Of a stretch of 64,000 nt of DNA, positions 16,346 through 26,658 are shown in pieces (positions within the stretch are counted from its first letter, which is position 1; the number at the start of each line of letters is the position of its first letter). Below the pieces are notes generated by a model, which did no database searches, was not told the origin of the DNA, and saw only the letters and a program-made list of their open reading frames with translations. The stretch lies in contig CAMOGW010000003.1 in NCBI GenBank assembly GCA_946614435.1, positions 79,379-143,378 on the forward strand, given 5' to 3'. The position numbers were made by a program, and so were the translations under genes. This DNA is from an uncultured Prevotella sp. (GTDB lineage Bacteria; Bacteroidota; Bacteroidia; Bacteroidales; Bacteroidaceae).

Positions 16346-17575
16346 TTATTTGTTGAATTCCTTGACAATCAGGGTCGAGTTTGTGCCTCCGAAGCCGAAC
16401 GAGTTCGAGAGGAACATGTTGAACTTAGCCTCCTTGGTCTCGGGAATGACGTTGATGCAAGCCGTCTCGTCGTCGGGATTCTCGAAGTTGATGTTGCCGG
16501 CGATGAAGCCGTTCTGCATCATCAGCATCGAGTAGATAAGCTCACTGGCACCTGCCATCCACATCTCGTGGCCTGTCTGACTCTTTGTTGAAGTCACAGG
16601 CACGCGATAGTCGCCGAAGAGCTGTGCAATGGCCATTGCCTCGCGACCGTCGCCGGCCTTGGTCGAGGTGGCGTGGGCATTGATGTAGCCAATCTCACGC
16701 ACGTCGCTGATGCCGCTGTGCTTCAGGCAGAGCTCTAACGAGCGAGCAGGGCCGGCCACGTTGGGTGTTGAGATGTGATCGCCGTTGCCAGAGAATCCCC
16801 AGCCGATAACTTCGGCCAGGATGGGCGCACCGCGCTTCACAGCATGCTCCAGACTCTCCAGAATCACCGTTGCAGCGCCACCGCCAGGCACCAGTCCGTC
16901 GCGGTCGCGGTCGAAGGGGCGACAAGCCTTTGTCGGTTCGCTCTCTCGTTTCGAGAATGCCTGAATGCCATCGAACGAAGCCACGCAATACATGTTGGCT
17001 TCCTGTGCACCACCGCAGATCACGCAGTCCTGCAGTCCGTCCTTGATGAGCAGCGAAGCCAGTCCGACGGCTTGTGAACTGCTGGCGCATGCTGCCGATG
17101 AAGTGAGGTTGATGCCGCGCAGATGGAACAGTGTGGCCAGGTTCATCGTCACGGTAGAGTTCATCGACTGGAAGATGGCACCACTGCCGCAGGCTGCCGT
17201 ACTGCCGAACTCGCGGAAACGGTCCATCGACTCCATCGTGGCCTGTGCCACTGAGTCATTGCCATAGATGATGCCCACTTCGTTGTTGTCCAGGAAGTCC
17301 TGATCAATGTGGGCTGCCTCCAATGCATCCTTCGTAGCCATGTAGGCATACTTCGCTTCCTCGGGCATGAACTGTCGCGGACCGCGCTTTACGAAAGGCT
17401 TCAGGTCGGGCATTTCCACATTGGCGCACAAGGCCGATGCAAAGCCCTTGTCCTTGCGCTCCTGACTAAAGATGATGCCACTGCGACCCGTATATAGCGA
17501 CTCGCGTACCTCCTCCAGTGTCTTTCCCAGGCACGACCAAATGCCCATACCTGTAATCACAACTCTATTGCTCAT
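16346..17575 (-). CDS. Beta-ketoacyl-ACP synthase (FabF-like) of the aryl-polyene-like operon
   Basis: 409 residues. Claisen condensation enzyme with an intact Cys-His-His triad: Cys in TSSAACASSSQAVGL, His in NAHATSTKAGD and His in KSQTGHEMWMAGASE. The C-terminal SNSFGFGGTNSTLIV is the family signature. It is therefore an active ketosynthase, not a chain-length factor. It is transcribed with the ACP, dehydratase-like protein and exporter downstream. No second ketosynthase, ketoreductase, ammonia lyase or CoA ligase is in the window. Confidence 0.93.
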   Translation of the reverse strand: MSNRVVITGMGIWSCLGKTLEEVRESLYTGRSGIIFSQERKDKGFASALCANVEMPDLKPFVKRGPRQFMPEEAKYAYMATKDALEAAHIDQDFLDNNEVGIIYGNDSVAQATMESMDRFREFGSTAACGSGAIFQSMNSTVTMNLATLFHLRGINLTSSAACASSSQAVGLASLLIKDGLQDCVICGGAQEANMYCVASFDGIQAFSKRESEPTKACRPFDRDRDGLVPGGGAATVILESLEHAVKRGAPILAEVIGWGFSGNGDHISTPNVAGPARSLELCLKHSGISDVREIGYINAHATSTKAGDGREAMAIAQLFGDYRVPVTSTKSQTGHEMWMAGASELIYSMLMMQNGFIAGNINFENPDDETACINVIPETKEAKFNMFLSNSFGFGGTNSTLIVKEFNK

Positions 17576-17651
17576 TTCTTTTCGTTCTTTCTTTATATAA
17601 TGTTATAATGTGTAAATTATCCCTTTGTTATCCTGTTCTCTCACCGCTGTA

Positions 17652-18782
17652 TCAGATGTTCTTGCAGTAGCATCTGCGGCGTTTCACGGTCTCGGGGTGC
17701 ATGGGCTTCCATTGTGCCAGCTCGGGGGCATTGGTCTCCAGCTGTGGCCCTGTCTCGGCCCATTTGAAGCCGTTCTTGTTGAAGATGGGAATCAAGTCGT
17801 CGAAAAACAGCGCGTTCACACCCAATCCCCTGAAATCCTTGCGCACTGCAATGAGCAGCAGGTCAACGTGGTCAGATTTTTTCCATTTCAGGGCCTTCAG
17901 CAGGTGATACCATCCGAAGGGCCACATCGAGCCGTGTGTCTTGTGCATGGCCTCGGACAGGCTGGGCATCGTCACTGCTACGCCCACCAGCTCGCCTTTG
18001 GCATTGGTGATGAGTGGAACCATGTTCAGATCTACTACTTTCACGTAAAGCTTTACGAACTCATCGATTTGGTCTTTAGAGAGCGATGAGTAGCCGAATA
18101 GCTCGGAATATGACTCGTTGAGCAGATCGAATATCTCCTGACCGTAGTGGTCAAACAGCTCTTGGCTCTTCACTTTTTTCACAGTCAGTCCCAGCATCGT
18201 CCTGCAATAGTCGGCCACGCGGGCATATTTGGCTGGTACCTCTTCGGGTATCTGCACCCGAATCTGTACCCAATCCACTTCTTTCCCGAATCCCAGTTTT
18301 TCTAAATGCTGTGGATAGTACGGAGGATTATATATCGCAGTGGTCGAGCCAATCATGTCGAAGTCCTCTACCAGCATGCCCTCTTTGTCGAAGTCGGTGA
18401 TGCCCATCGGGCCCTGCATGTGATTCATTCCCATTGTACGCCCCCATTCCTCCACGGTCTTGAGCAGAGCGGTAGAGACTTGCAGGTCGTTAATGAACTC
18501 GATCAGGCTGAAACGCACTGTCTTGGTGTTCCATCGCGTGTTGGCCTTGTGGTTCACGATGCCAACAATGCGCCCCACCGCTTCATTCCCCTTATAGGCA
18601 ATGAATGGCTGTAGGTCGCAGAAAGAGAGACCTGCATTCTTCTTCGGATTGAAACTGTCAACAATGTCACTCTCCAAATCGGGTACATACTGGCTACAGT
18701 TAGCATATATCCTTTTTGGGACTGACAGAAAATCTTTCAGTTCGTGTTTGTTTTCAACCTTTTTAACCTCTATCTCGTTCAT
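17652..18782 (-). CDS. GNAT-fold acyltransferase-like protein
   Basis: 376 residues, begins MNEIEVKKVENKHELKDFLS. The C-terminal half contains VGVAVTMPSLSEAM, VDLLLIAVRKDFRGLGVNAL (like the acyl-CoA-binding R/QxxGxG/A loop) and FKWAETGPQLETN. The N-terminal half includes MNHMQGPMGITDFDKEGMLV. Such proteins are annotated as N-acetyltransferases, but their substrate is unknown. It is the first gene before the ketosynthase (76-bp gap) and could belong to the operon or be independent. A -7 box lies only 6 bp upstream of the start codon. Confidence 0.75.
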   Translation of the reverse strand: MNEIEVKKVENKHELKDFLSVPKRIYANCSQYVPDLESDIVDSFNPKKNAGLSFCDLQPFIAYKGNEAVGRIVGIVNHKANTRWNTKTVRFSLIEFINDLQVSTALLKTVEEWGRTMGMNHMQGPMGITDFDKEGMLVEDFDMIGSTTAIYNPPYYPQHLEKLGFGKEVDWVQIRVQIPEEVPAKYARVADYCRTMLGLTVKKVKSQELFDHYGQEIFDLLNESYSELFGYSSLSKDQIDEFVKLYVKVVDLNMVPLITNAKGELVGVAVTMPSLSEAMHKTHGSMWPFGWYHLLKALKWKKSDHVDLLLIAVRKDFRGLGVNALFFDDLIPIFNKNGFKWAETGPQLETNAPELAQWKPMHPETVKRRRCYCKNI

Positions 18783-18788
18783 TTGCGT

Positions 18789-18797
18789 GCAAAGGTA
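18789..18797 (-). promoter_or_regulatory. -7 element 6 bp upstream of the GNAT-like gene
   Basis: Minus-strand TACCTTTGC. Because it nearly touches the start codon, the transcript may have no leader, or the true start codon lies further inside the gene. Confidence 0.55.
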
Positions 18798-18872
18798 CGC
18801 TTTTTTTGCGAAAAACTATCAATTTGTGGAAAGTTTCTTACTTTTTACTATTATTATTGTGAAATTGAACAG

Positions 18873-21032
18873 TCAAAGACCTCGCATGGAGAGCGATATT
18901 CTGTTGCGCCGACGGTCTATTTCCAATACGCGCACCATGACGTGCTGATGCAGTTTCACCACTTCGTTCGGGTCTTTCACGAACTTGTCGGCCAGCTGTG
19001 AAATGTGTACGAGTCCGTCCTGATGCACGCCAATGTCAACGAATGCCCCGAAGTTCGTGATGTTGGTCACGATGCCGGGCAGTTCCATGCCTTCGGTCAG
19101 GTCGTCGATGGTCTCTATGCCTTTGGCAAACTCAAATTCCTCAATCTGCTGGCGCGGGTCGCGTCCGGGCTTCTCCAGCTCCTTCATAATGTCGGTCAGC
19201 GTGGGCAGTCCGATGCTGTCGGTCACGTATTTCTCCAGCTTAATCTGGCTGCGCAGTTCCTTCTGTTTGATAAGGTCGGCTACGGCGCATCCCAAGTCGC
19301 GTGCCATTCGTTCCACCACCTGATAGCTCTCGGGGTGTACGGCACTGTTGTCCAGTGGGTTGCGTGCTTCGGGTATGCGCAGGAATCCGGCGCACTGTTC
19401 AAAGGCGGCAGGTCCCAGTCGCGGCACTTTCTTCAGCTGTGCGCGTGAGGTGAAGGGGCCGTTCTCCCGTCTGAAGTCCACGATGTTCCTGGCCAGTGTG
19501 GGTCCCAGTCCGCTCACGTATTGCAGCAGGTGGCTCGATGCCGTGTTCAGGTTCACGCCCACAGCGTTCACGCAGCTCTCCACGGTCATGTCCAACTGTC
19601 GTTTCAGTTTCGTCTGATCCACATCGTGCTGATACTGTCCCACGCCGATGCTCTTCGGGTCTATCTTCACCAGTTCGGCCAGTGGGTCCATGAGTCGTCG
19701 GCCTATGCTCACGGCTCCGCGCACGGTCACGTCCTCGTCGGGGAACTCGTCGCGTGCCACTTTCGAAGCCGAATAGACCGAGGCACCGTCTTCGCTGACC
19801 ACGAACAGGCGCACCTCCTGCTGCGCTCCCTGTGTTGTGGGGAGCGAGTGCAGCACGTCTTCAATGAATGTTTTCGTCTCGCGGCTGGCTGTGCCGTTGC
19901 CGATGGCGATAGCTTCGATGTGGTAGTCAGCCAGCATCTGTTGCACGTGGACTGATGCCTGCATGCGTCGGTTCACGGGCGGGTGGGGGAATATGGCTTC
20001 GTGATGCAGCAAGTTGCCCTGCGCATCGAGACACACCACCTTGCAGCCAGTGCGGAAGCCCGGGTCAATGCCCATCACGCGCTTCGGCCCTAATGGAGCG
20101 CCCAGCAGTAGTTGGCGCAGGTTCTCGGCAAACACGCGGATGGCATCCTCGTCGGCCTTCTCCTTGCTCATGGCTGCAAACTCGGTCTCAATCGATGGCT
20201 TCAGCAGGCGCTTGAATCCGTCTTCCACGGCTTCGCCCACGAGTTTTCCGCAAGGCGTGTTGCCATAAACGTAGTGGCGCTTCAGCCTTTCTATACAATC
20301 GTCGTCGTTGGCTGAGATCGATATTCTCAAGATGCCTTCGGCCTCGCCCCGTCGCATGGCCAGCAACCGGTGGGAGCTGCAGCGGCGCAACGGCTCCTGC
20401 CAGTCAAAGTAGTCGGAGTACTTGGCAGCCTCGTCGGTCTCGGCCTTGGCCTTCACCACCTTCGATGTGATGATGGCCTCTCGCCTGAAGGCCGAACGTA
20501 TCTGCTGTCGGCTGCGCTCGTCCTCGCTCACGTTCTCGGCAATGATGTCCTGTGCGCCTTTCAGTGCTTGTGCGGCATCCTTCACGTCGCCTTTCACGTA
20601 TTTCTCGGCGGCCTGTTCGGGGTCGCGCTCGCGTTGCATCAGCAGCAGCGTGGCCAGTGGCTCCAGTCCCAGCTCGCGTGCCACTTGAGCACGGGTGCGT
20701 CGCTTGGGCTTGAAGGGCAGATAAATGTCCTCTAACTCGTTGGCATCCCAGCATTCGTTGATGCGATGCTCCAGTTCAGGAGTCAGCTTCTGCTGTTCGG
20801 CTATGGTCTTCGTGATGGTCTCCTTGCGTTTCACCATCTCCTTCAGCTTGTCGTATTGTTCGCTGATGGCGGCTATCTTCACCTCGTCCAGTCCTCCCGT
20901 GCGCTCTTTTCGGTAGCGTGCAATGAAGGGTATGGTGCATCCCTCGTCAATCAGGGCCAGCGTGTTGGCTACAGCACCGCTGGGCAGGCTCAAGCCCTTC
21001 GCTATGATGGCAGCGAGCATCTTGTTTTCCAT
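18873..21032 (-). CDS. tex: Tex family RNA-binding transcription accessory protein
   Basis: 719 residues. The N-terminal region contains LEDIYLPFKPKRRTRAQVA. The YqgF/RNase H-like domain includes VMGIDPGFRTGCKVVCLD. It is followed by the tandem helix-hairpin-helix region (VNLNTASSHLLQYVSGLGP) and a C-terminal S1 RNA-binding domain (GMELPGIVTNITNFGAFVDI to the end). Domain order and length are as in the family. It acts in transcription and RNA handling in the cytoplasm. Six bases separate it from the Lrp gene upstream, so they are co-transcribed. Confidence 0.96.
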   Translation of the reverse strand: MENKMLAAIIAKGLSLPSGAVANTLALIDEGCTIPFIARYRKERTGGLDEVKIAAISEQYDKLKEMVKRKETITKTIAEQQKLTPELEHRINECWDANELEDIYLPFKPKRRTRAQVARELGLEPLATLLLMQRERDPEQAAEKYVKGDVKDAAQALKGAQDIIAENVSEDERSRQQIRSAFRREAIITSKVVKAKAETDEAAKYSDYFDWQEPLRRCSSHRLLAMRRGEAEGILRISISANDDDCIERLKRHYVYGNTPCGKLVGEAVEDGFKRLLKPSIETEFAAMSKEKADEDAIRVFAENLRQLLLGAPLGPKRVMGIDPGFRTGCKVVCLDAQGNLLHHEAIFPHPPVNRRMQASVHVQQMLADYHIEAIAIGNGTASRETKTFIEDVLHSLPTTQGAQQEVRLFVVSEDGASVYSASKVARDEFPDEDVTVRGAVSIGRRLMDPLAELVKIDPKSIGVGQYQHDVDQTKLKRQLDMTVESCVNAVGVNLNTASSHLLQYVSGLGPTLARNIVDFRRENGPFTSRAQLKKVPRLGPAAFEQCAGFLRIPEARNPLDNSAVHPESYQVVERMARDLGCAVADLIKQKELRSQIKLEKYVTDSIGLPTLTDIMKELEKPGRDPRQQIEEFEFAKGIETIDDLTEGMELPGIVTNITNFGAFVDIGVHQDGLVHISQLADKFVKDPNEVVKLHQHVMVRVLEIDRRRNRISLSMRGL

Positions 21033-21038
21033 TGCCAG

Positions 21039-21557
21039 TTAGTTTTCTGAGTTCTCGGAGAGCTCGGAGGTCTCAGAGGTCTCCGAATCCTCTGAGAGCT
21101 CATTCATCGACACCTGTCGGTCGATGGCAGCGTGGAACGAGATGATGCTCTCGCTGCGGGCCAGTCCGAGTGGTTGCAGCTTGTCGTGAATGATGTTCAG
21201 CAGATGATGGTTGTTCAGTGCATAAATCTTGATGAACAAATCGTAGTTGCCGGTGGTGTAGTGGCACTCCACCACTTCAGGAATCTCCTTCAGCTTGGCC
21301 ACCACCTTGTCGAACGATTCAGGATTCTTCAGATTCAGTCCTATAAAGGCGCAAGTCTCATAGCCTATCTTCTCGGGGTCTATGATGAACTGCGAGCCCT
21401 TCAGAATGCCGATGTTCGTCAGTTTCTGTATGCGCTGGTGAATGGCTGCGCCGCTCACGTTGCAGGCACGTGCCACTTCCAGGAAAGGGATGCGTGCATC
21501 GTCGGCTATCAGCTTCAGAATCTGTTTGTCTAATTTATCAAGTTTTTGATTTGCCAT
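21039..21557 (-). CDS. Lrp/AsnC family regulator with an acidic Ser/Glu tail
   Basis: 172 residues. The N-terminal winged helix (LDKLDKQILKLIADDARIPF...VSGAAIHQRIQKL) and the RAM ligand-binding domain (CAFIGLNLKNPESF...CHYTTGNYDLFIKIYA) are normal. The family usually ends after the ...SFHAAIDRQV strand, but here about 18 extra residues follow, built from SE(D/T/L/N)S repeats (SEDSETSETSELSENSEN). The tail is encoded by imperfect ctctgag/ctcggag repeats at 21045-21100. It probably senses an amino acid and regulates unseen targets. Shares an operon with tex. Confidence 0.92.
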   Translation of the reverse strand: MANQKLDKLDKQILKLIADDARIPFLEVARACNVSGAAIHQRIQKLTNIGILKGSQFIIDPEKIGYETCAFIGLNLKNPESFDKVVAKLKEIPEVVECHYTTGNYDLFIKIYALNNHHLLNIIHDKLQPLGLARSESIISFHAAIDRQVSMNELSEDSETSETSELSENSEN

Positions 21558-21591
21558 ATTTTATTTATCTTTTTATTTGTAAATGTTGCTT

Positions 21592-21600
21592 GCAAAGGTA
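21592..21600 (-). promoter_or_regulatory. -7 element of lrp-tex promoter
   Basis: Minus-strand TACCTTTGC, 35 bp upstream of the Lrp start codon. Confidence 0.6.
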
Positions 21601-21661
21601 GTAACATTTTTTCATACAAGCAACAGATTAGAACAAAAAAAGCCCTTTTCAGAGCAAATTG

Positions 21662-22159
21662 TTATTGTTTAGGCTGCTCTGTAGCCGAATAGTTAATTCT
21701 CAGGGCGAACTCTCGCTGCAGTTGTTGTTTCACGTCGGCTATGATGCCCATTGGTACGTCCTTGTCGGCTTTGATGCTTACGGTCATTCGGGCCTGGTCT
21801 TCGCTGTTCATGCGGTTGCGTTCGTTCTCAATATGTGCTTTGATGTCGTCGAGCGTAGCCAGCCGGTCGTTCAGTTGCATGAAGAACTCGCCTTGCAGTG
21901 CTTTGGCTGTAGCATCTTGTGGGTCAGCCCCTTGTGCAGGCATGCGTCGCCCTATATATATATAGGTAACCGACGATTTGTGCTCCAGCTTTTGCACCTC
22001 CGAGCCTTGCGGCACGGTGAACTTCACTTTCGGGTCAACGTCGCGCATGTGCGTGACAATCATGAAGAAAAACAGCACTGTGAAGATGAGGTCGGGCAGT
22101 GACGAAGTGTTCAGTCCCGGCATCTCATGTCCTTTTCTATGAATAAATCTTCTTTTCAT
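21662..22159 (-). CDS. exbD: ExbD/TolR-type proton-channel subunit (second of two)
   Basis: 165 residues from MKRRFIHRKGHEMPGLNTSS. A frame reaching further upstream is encoded by a tandem repeat and rejected. The single membrane helix is PDLIFTVLFFFMIVTHM, with the conserved proton-carrying Asp in PDLIF. The remainder is the periplasmic domain. Together with the ExbB-like protein it converts proton motive force into work for TonB or TolA. Last gene of the exbB operon. Confidence 0.9.
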   Translation of the reverse strand: MKRRFIHRKGHEMPGLNTSSLPDLIFTVLFFFMIVTHMRDVDPKVKFTVPQGSEVQKLEHKSSVTYIYIGRRMPAQGADPQDATAKALQGEFFMQLNDRLATLDDIKAHIENERNRMNSEDQARMTVSIKADKDVPMGIIADVKQQLQREFALRINYSATEQPKQ

Positions 22160-22174
22160 TCCTAATCCTTCCTC

Positions 22175-22231
22175 GTTCAATGTTCCCCGTTCCCCGTTCA
22201 ATGTTCCACGTTCACCGTTCCCCGTTCCACG
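22175..22231. repeat. Tandem 6-12 bp repeat (gttccccgttcaatgttcc) between the exbD genes
   Basis: About nine units of the form GTTCC(C/A)CGTTCA run through the junction. They encode the last 11 or so residues of the upstream ExbD (VERGTVNVEH) and all of the gap before the second ExbD start. Confidence 0.7.
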
Positions 22232-22788
22232 TCTTCACTGATTCGTTGTGGATAGACCATTCCGATGGCATCGCGCTCATACTGCGTACACTTGGCGTAA
22301 GGTCGCTTGAACTGCTTGATGGCCAGTTCGTTGCGCAGTTGCCTGTAGGCTTTTACAATCGTGTTCTGTAGTTGAAAGTAGGCATCATAGCTGGTCTCTC
22401 GGCTCACCATGATAGAGAGGATGTGGCGGTCGCTCACGGTGCAGCGCCCGAAGTAGTTCACGTCGCGCACGCTCTTCTCCGGCAGCGTGGGATCGTTCGT
22501 CGGGTTAGCCACAAACGTCTTGATGCGCTCCGTGAGTTCCTCATGAGTGACGGGCTCGTCGTTGCACGTCAGCTTGTCGTTCTCGTCCAGTTTCAGCTGC
22601 AGCACGTTGCGCTCCTTCACCTCCAGTTCCACCTGTTCCTCCTGTTGGGGTGGGGGCAGCTGTCGGGGCAGTCCCTTGTCGGTGTCCATCGACGAGGTCA
22701 TGAGGAAAAAGATCAGCAGCATGAACGATATGTCGGCTGTCGATGTGGCATTCAGTCCGGGTAGCTTTCTCTTCTTATGTTTAAACAC
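22198..22788 (-). CDS. exbD: ExbD/TolR-type proton-channel subunit (first of two)
   Basis: 196 residues beginning MFKHKKRKLPGLNATSTADI. The membrane helix ADISFMLLIFFLMTSSM carries the conserved Asp, followed by a periplasmic domain with a proline-rich start (RQLPPPQQEE). The C-terminal VERGTVNVEH is repeat-derived and probably not part of the fold. Lies downstream of the small membrane protein and ExbB. Confidence 0.9.
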   Translation of the reverse strand: MFKHKKRKLPGLNATSTADISFMLLIFFLMTSSMDTDKGLPRQLPPPQQEEQVELEVKERNVLQLKLDENDKLTCNDEPVTHEELTERIKTFVANPTNDPTLPEKSVRDVNYFGRCTVSDRHILSIMVSRETSYDAYFQLQNTIVKAYRQLRNELAIKQFKRPYAKCTQYERDAIGMVYPQRISEDVERGTVNVEH

Positions 22789-22815
22789 GGTGCAGTCGGG
22801 TGATTGATTTGATGG

Positions 22816-23190
22816 TCAGTGCTTCAGTCGGCGGCCTATGCCGAAGGCGCTCAGTGCCACGCACACCACAGCCACGACAATGAGCACGATCGACGTGTTG
22901 ATGAGCATGTCGCTCACGCGCAGCCATAAGCTGTTGTCGAACGTGTGCCCGTTGATGTTCAGCGGCTGCGTGTCGGCAGTGAGGGCGGTCAGTGCCAGTG
23001 TGGCAGCAAGCAGTAGTGCCACGCTCCACGCGATGCGCTTGGCCGGTATGCCCATCGTGAGCCGTTCGCTGTTGTGCATGCGCAATGTGCGCAGCATCGA
23101 CCATGCAGTGAGGCCCACGGTGAGGGCCGTCAGCACGTAGATGCTCACGAGCAGCACGTCGATGAACAATGGTGACTCGTAGAAACTCAT
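22816..23190 (-). CDS. Small membrane protein in the exbB-exbD operon
   Basis: 124 residues with three hydrophobic segments, near residues 9-30 (FIDVLLVSIYVLTALTVGLT), 52-70 (SVALLLAATLALTALTA) and 95-117 (INTSIVLIVVAVVCVALSAF). Overlaps the exbB stop by 4 bp. No family name was recognised. Its position suggests an accessory of this energy-transduction complex. Confidence 0.75.
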   Translation of the reverse strand: MSFYESPLFIDVLLVSIYVLTALTVGLTAWSMLRTLRMHNSERLTMGIPAKRIAWSVALLLAATLALTALTADTQPLNINGHTFDNSLWLRVSDMLINTSIVLIVVAVVCVALSAFGIGRRLKH

Positions 23191-24044
23191 GCCTCAGTGT
23201 GCTGTTTATGTTTCATGATGATGTCGAGCAGCGTGATGGCCGACTCTTCCATCTGTGAGGTCAGGTGCTCAATCTTCGAGAGAATGTAGCTGTAGAACAC
23301 TTGCAGCACAAGTGCCACGATGATGCCGAAGATGGTGGTGATGAGGGCCACCTTCATGCCCGAGGCCACAATGGTGGGGCCAATGTCGCCAAACTCCTGT
23401 ATCTGGTCGAATGCCATCACCATGCCGATCACCGTGCCGAGGAAGCCCAGCGACGGAGCGATGGCTATGAACAGCGTGATCCACGAGCAACCCTTCTCCA
23501 GCTTGGCCACCTGCACGTTGCCATAGCTCTCAATGCTACGCTCCACCACGTCCATTGCCTCGTGTATGTGCAGCAGGCCCTGATAGCAGATGGAGGCCAC
23601 GGGTCCTCGCGTGTCGCGGCAGATGGCTTTAGCCCCTTCTATGTCGCCGGCCTCCACCTTCTTCTCGATGTCGGCCAGCAGTTTCTTGGCATTGATCTCC
23701 GAGAGCGTGAGATAGATGATGCGCTCAATGCAGAACGCCAGTCCCAGCACCAGTGCCAGGGCCACGAGCGACATGAAGCCGGCTGTGCCTTCCACGAACT
23801 TCGTCTTCAGCTTTGTGTGCAGTCCGCCTTCCTGTTGGGCAGCCGCCTGCATGTCGGCCATGTCGTTTTCGTCTATCACCTCGTCGAGTGCGAATCCGGC
23901 TGGCAGTGTGTCGGCAGCTTGCGGCTGCGTTGCACTGCTATCTACGATCTCCGTACTGTCCGAGACCGTCTTGTCCTGTGCCGTGACAGGCGCGGCCAGC
24001 ACCGTCATGGCTGTCAAGACTATTGCAATTATCCCATTTTTCAT
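23187..24044 (-). CDS. exbB: MotA/TolQ/ExbB proton channel protein
   Basis: 285 residues. It has a signal-like N-terminus (MKNGIIAIVLTAMTVLAAPV) and an acidic periplasmic stretch to about residue 80. The TolQ/ExbB core follows, with a first helix (MSLVALALVLGLAFCIERII), then a cytoplasmic loop, then ITLFIAIAPSLGFLGTVIGM and VALITTIFGIIVALVLQVFY. The conserved GxxGTVxGM motif is intact. First gene of the operon, with a -7 box about 58 bp upstream. It energises outer-membrane transport, plausibly for TonB receptors such as the one at 2771. Confidence 0.93.
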   Translation of the reverse strand: MKNGIIAIVLTAMTVLAAPVTAQDKTVSDSTEIVDSSATQPQAADTLPAGFALDEVIDENDMADMQAAAQQEGGLHTKLKTKFVEGTAGFMSLVALALVLGLAFCIERIIYLTLSEINAKKLLADIEKKVEAGDIEGAKAICRDTRGPVASICYQGLLHIHEAMDVVERSIESYGNVQVAKLEKGCSWITLFIAIAPSLGFLGTVIGMVMAFDQIQEFGDIGPTIVASGMKVALITTIFGIIVALVLQVFYSYILSKIEHLTSQMEESAITLLDIIMKHKQHTEA

Positions 24045-24101
24045 TACACCTTATTATATATTATATATATGTCAGTTCGCGTTTGGCTGAAAATTCAGCG
24101 G

Positions 24102-24110
24102 GCAAAGGTA
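24102..24110 (-). promoter_or_regulatory. -7 element of exbB operon promoter
   Basis: Minus-strand TACCTTTGC, 57 bp upstream of the exbB start. The 437-bp gap 24045-24481 holds this promoter, palindromic element copy 2 and the groES promoter. Confidence 0.6.
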
Positions 24111-24192
24111 CGAATTTCTTTTGAATAATCATTGCTCTTTAAATGTTTTTAGCCTATCCAGCCGTTTTCATGGAGCGAAGTGCCACATCTTG

Positions 24193-24302
24193 AGGGGTGA
24201 TTCAGGCTGAATGAGAATAAGCAGCTGCAGCGGATTATATAGTCCGCTATAGCCGATTATATAATCCGCTGCAGCTGCTTATTCTGAAATGACCTAAATC
24301 GC
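24193..24302 (-). repeat. 110-bp palindromic element, copy 2 (inverted relative to copy 1)
   Basis: Contains ataagcagctgcagcggatt and its complement around a ctatagccgat centre. Read on the minus strand it aligns with 8791-8900 from the gcgatttagg border to the gcctgaatcacccct border with few differences. Sits between the exbB and groES promoters. Confidence 0.8.
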
Positions 24303-24386
24303 CCCGACAGATAGGATCCTTTCTCCCGTCGTCTGTGTCATGTCATCCCGCTATTCGGCTGCAATCGCGTCGCGTTTTTGTGTCAC

Positions 24387-24419
24387 TTTGTCAGTCCTGC
24401 GCTTTTGGCATAGTTTTGG
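24387..24419 (+). promoter_or_regulatory. groES-groEL promoter
   Basis: TTTG at 24387-24390 and TAGTTTTGG at 24411-24419 with a 20-bp spacer, 62 bp before the groES start. The sequence ttttggcat is repeated across the -7 region. No CIRCE element was seen. Confidence 0.6.
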
Positions 24420-24481
24420 CATGATGTGAGGTAGAATTGAAAAAAACAAGAACATTCATTTTCATAAAAAACAAAAGAACT

Positions 24482-24751
24482 ATGACAATCAAACCATTAG
24501 CTGACCGCGTGCTGGTAGTGCCTGCACCGGCTGAAGAGAAGATTGGCGGAATTATTATTCCCGACACTGCAAAAGAGAAACCCCTGCATGGCATCATCAA
24601 GGCCGTGGGCAAGGGAACGAAGGACGAGGAGATGATCCTGAAAGAGGGCGACCAAGTGCTCTATGGCAAATACAGCGGCACCGAACTGGAGTTCGAGGGC
24701 GAGAAGTTCCTCATGATGCGCCAGAGCGACGTGCTGGCAGTCATTGAGTAA
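24482..24751 (+). CDS. groS: Co-chaperonin GroES
   Basis: 89 residues from [19 protein letters not shown]. Heptameric lid of the GroEL folding chamber. Family signature strands include [15 protein letters not shown] (the mobile loop binding GroEL) and [16 protein letters not shown]. Followed by groEL, but 165 bp of palindromic repeat sequence separate the two, unusually long for this operon. Confidence 0.97.
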   Translation: MTIKPLADRVLVVPAPAEEKIGGIIIPDTAKEKPLHGIIKAVGKGTKDEEMILKEGDQVLYGKYSGTELEFEGEKFLMMRQSDVLAVIE

Positions 24752-24753
24752 AT

Positions 24754-24786
24754 ACCCACCCCCAGCCCCTCCCCAGGGGAGGGGAG
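24754..24786 (+). repeat. GC-rich palindromic repeat A, after groES
   Basis: acccacccccagcccctccc followed by caggggaggggag. The CCCCTCCCC / GGGGAGGGG arms form a hairpin. It is the inverted counterpart of repeat B, and similar to the element inside the TonB receptor gene at 4043. Confidence 0.75.
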
Positions 24787-24829
24787 TCTGAATAGACCGG
24801 GTGGTGGATGCTTATCATTCAAATTCTAA

Positions 24830-26545
<1,716 letters not shown>

Positions 26546-26588
26546 TAGAGTCGTCATTCACGATTCGTGATGGCGAATACCAATAAGC

Positions 26589-26630
26589 AAAAAAATCCCT
26601 GGGCCGACGAGCGGTTCAGGGATTTTTTTT
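26589..26630. terminator. Bidirectional terminator after groEL
   Basis: AAAAATCCCTG / CAGGGATTTTT stem with T-run on both strands, between the convergent groEL and hypothetical gene. Confidence 0.85.
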
Positions 26631-26658
26631 GCTTTGTCGTGGCTTGCTTTGTGCCGCT

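Noticed and set aside
24411..24481. A CIRCE-type heat-shock operator before groES
   Set aside because: No TTAGCACTC-N9-GAGTGCTAA inverted repeat could be found there.
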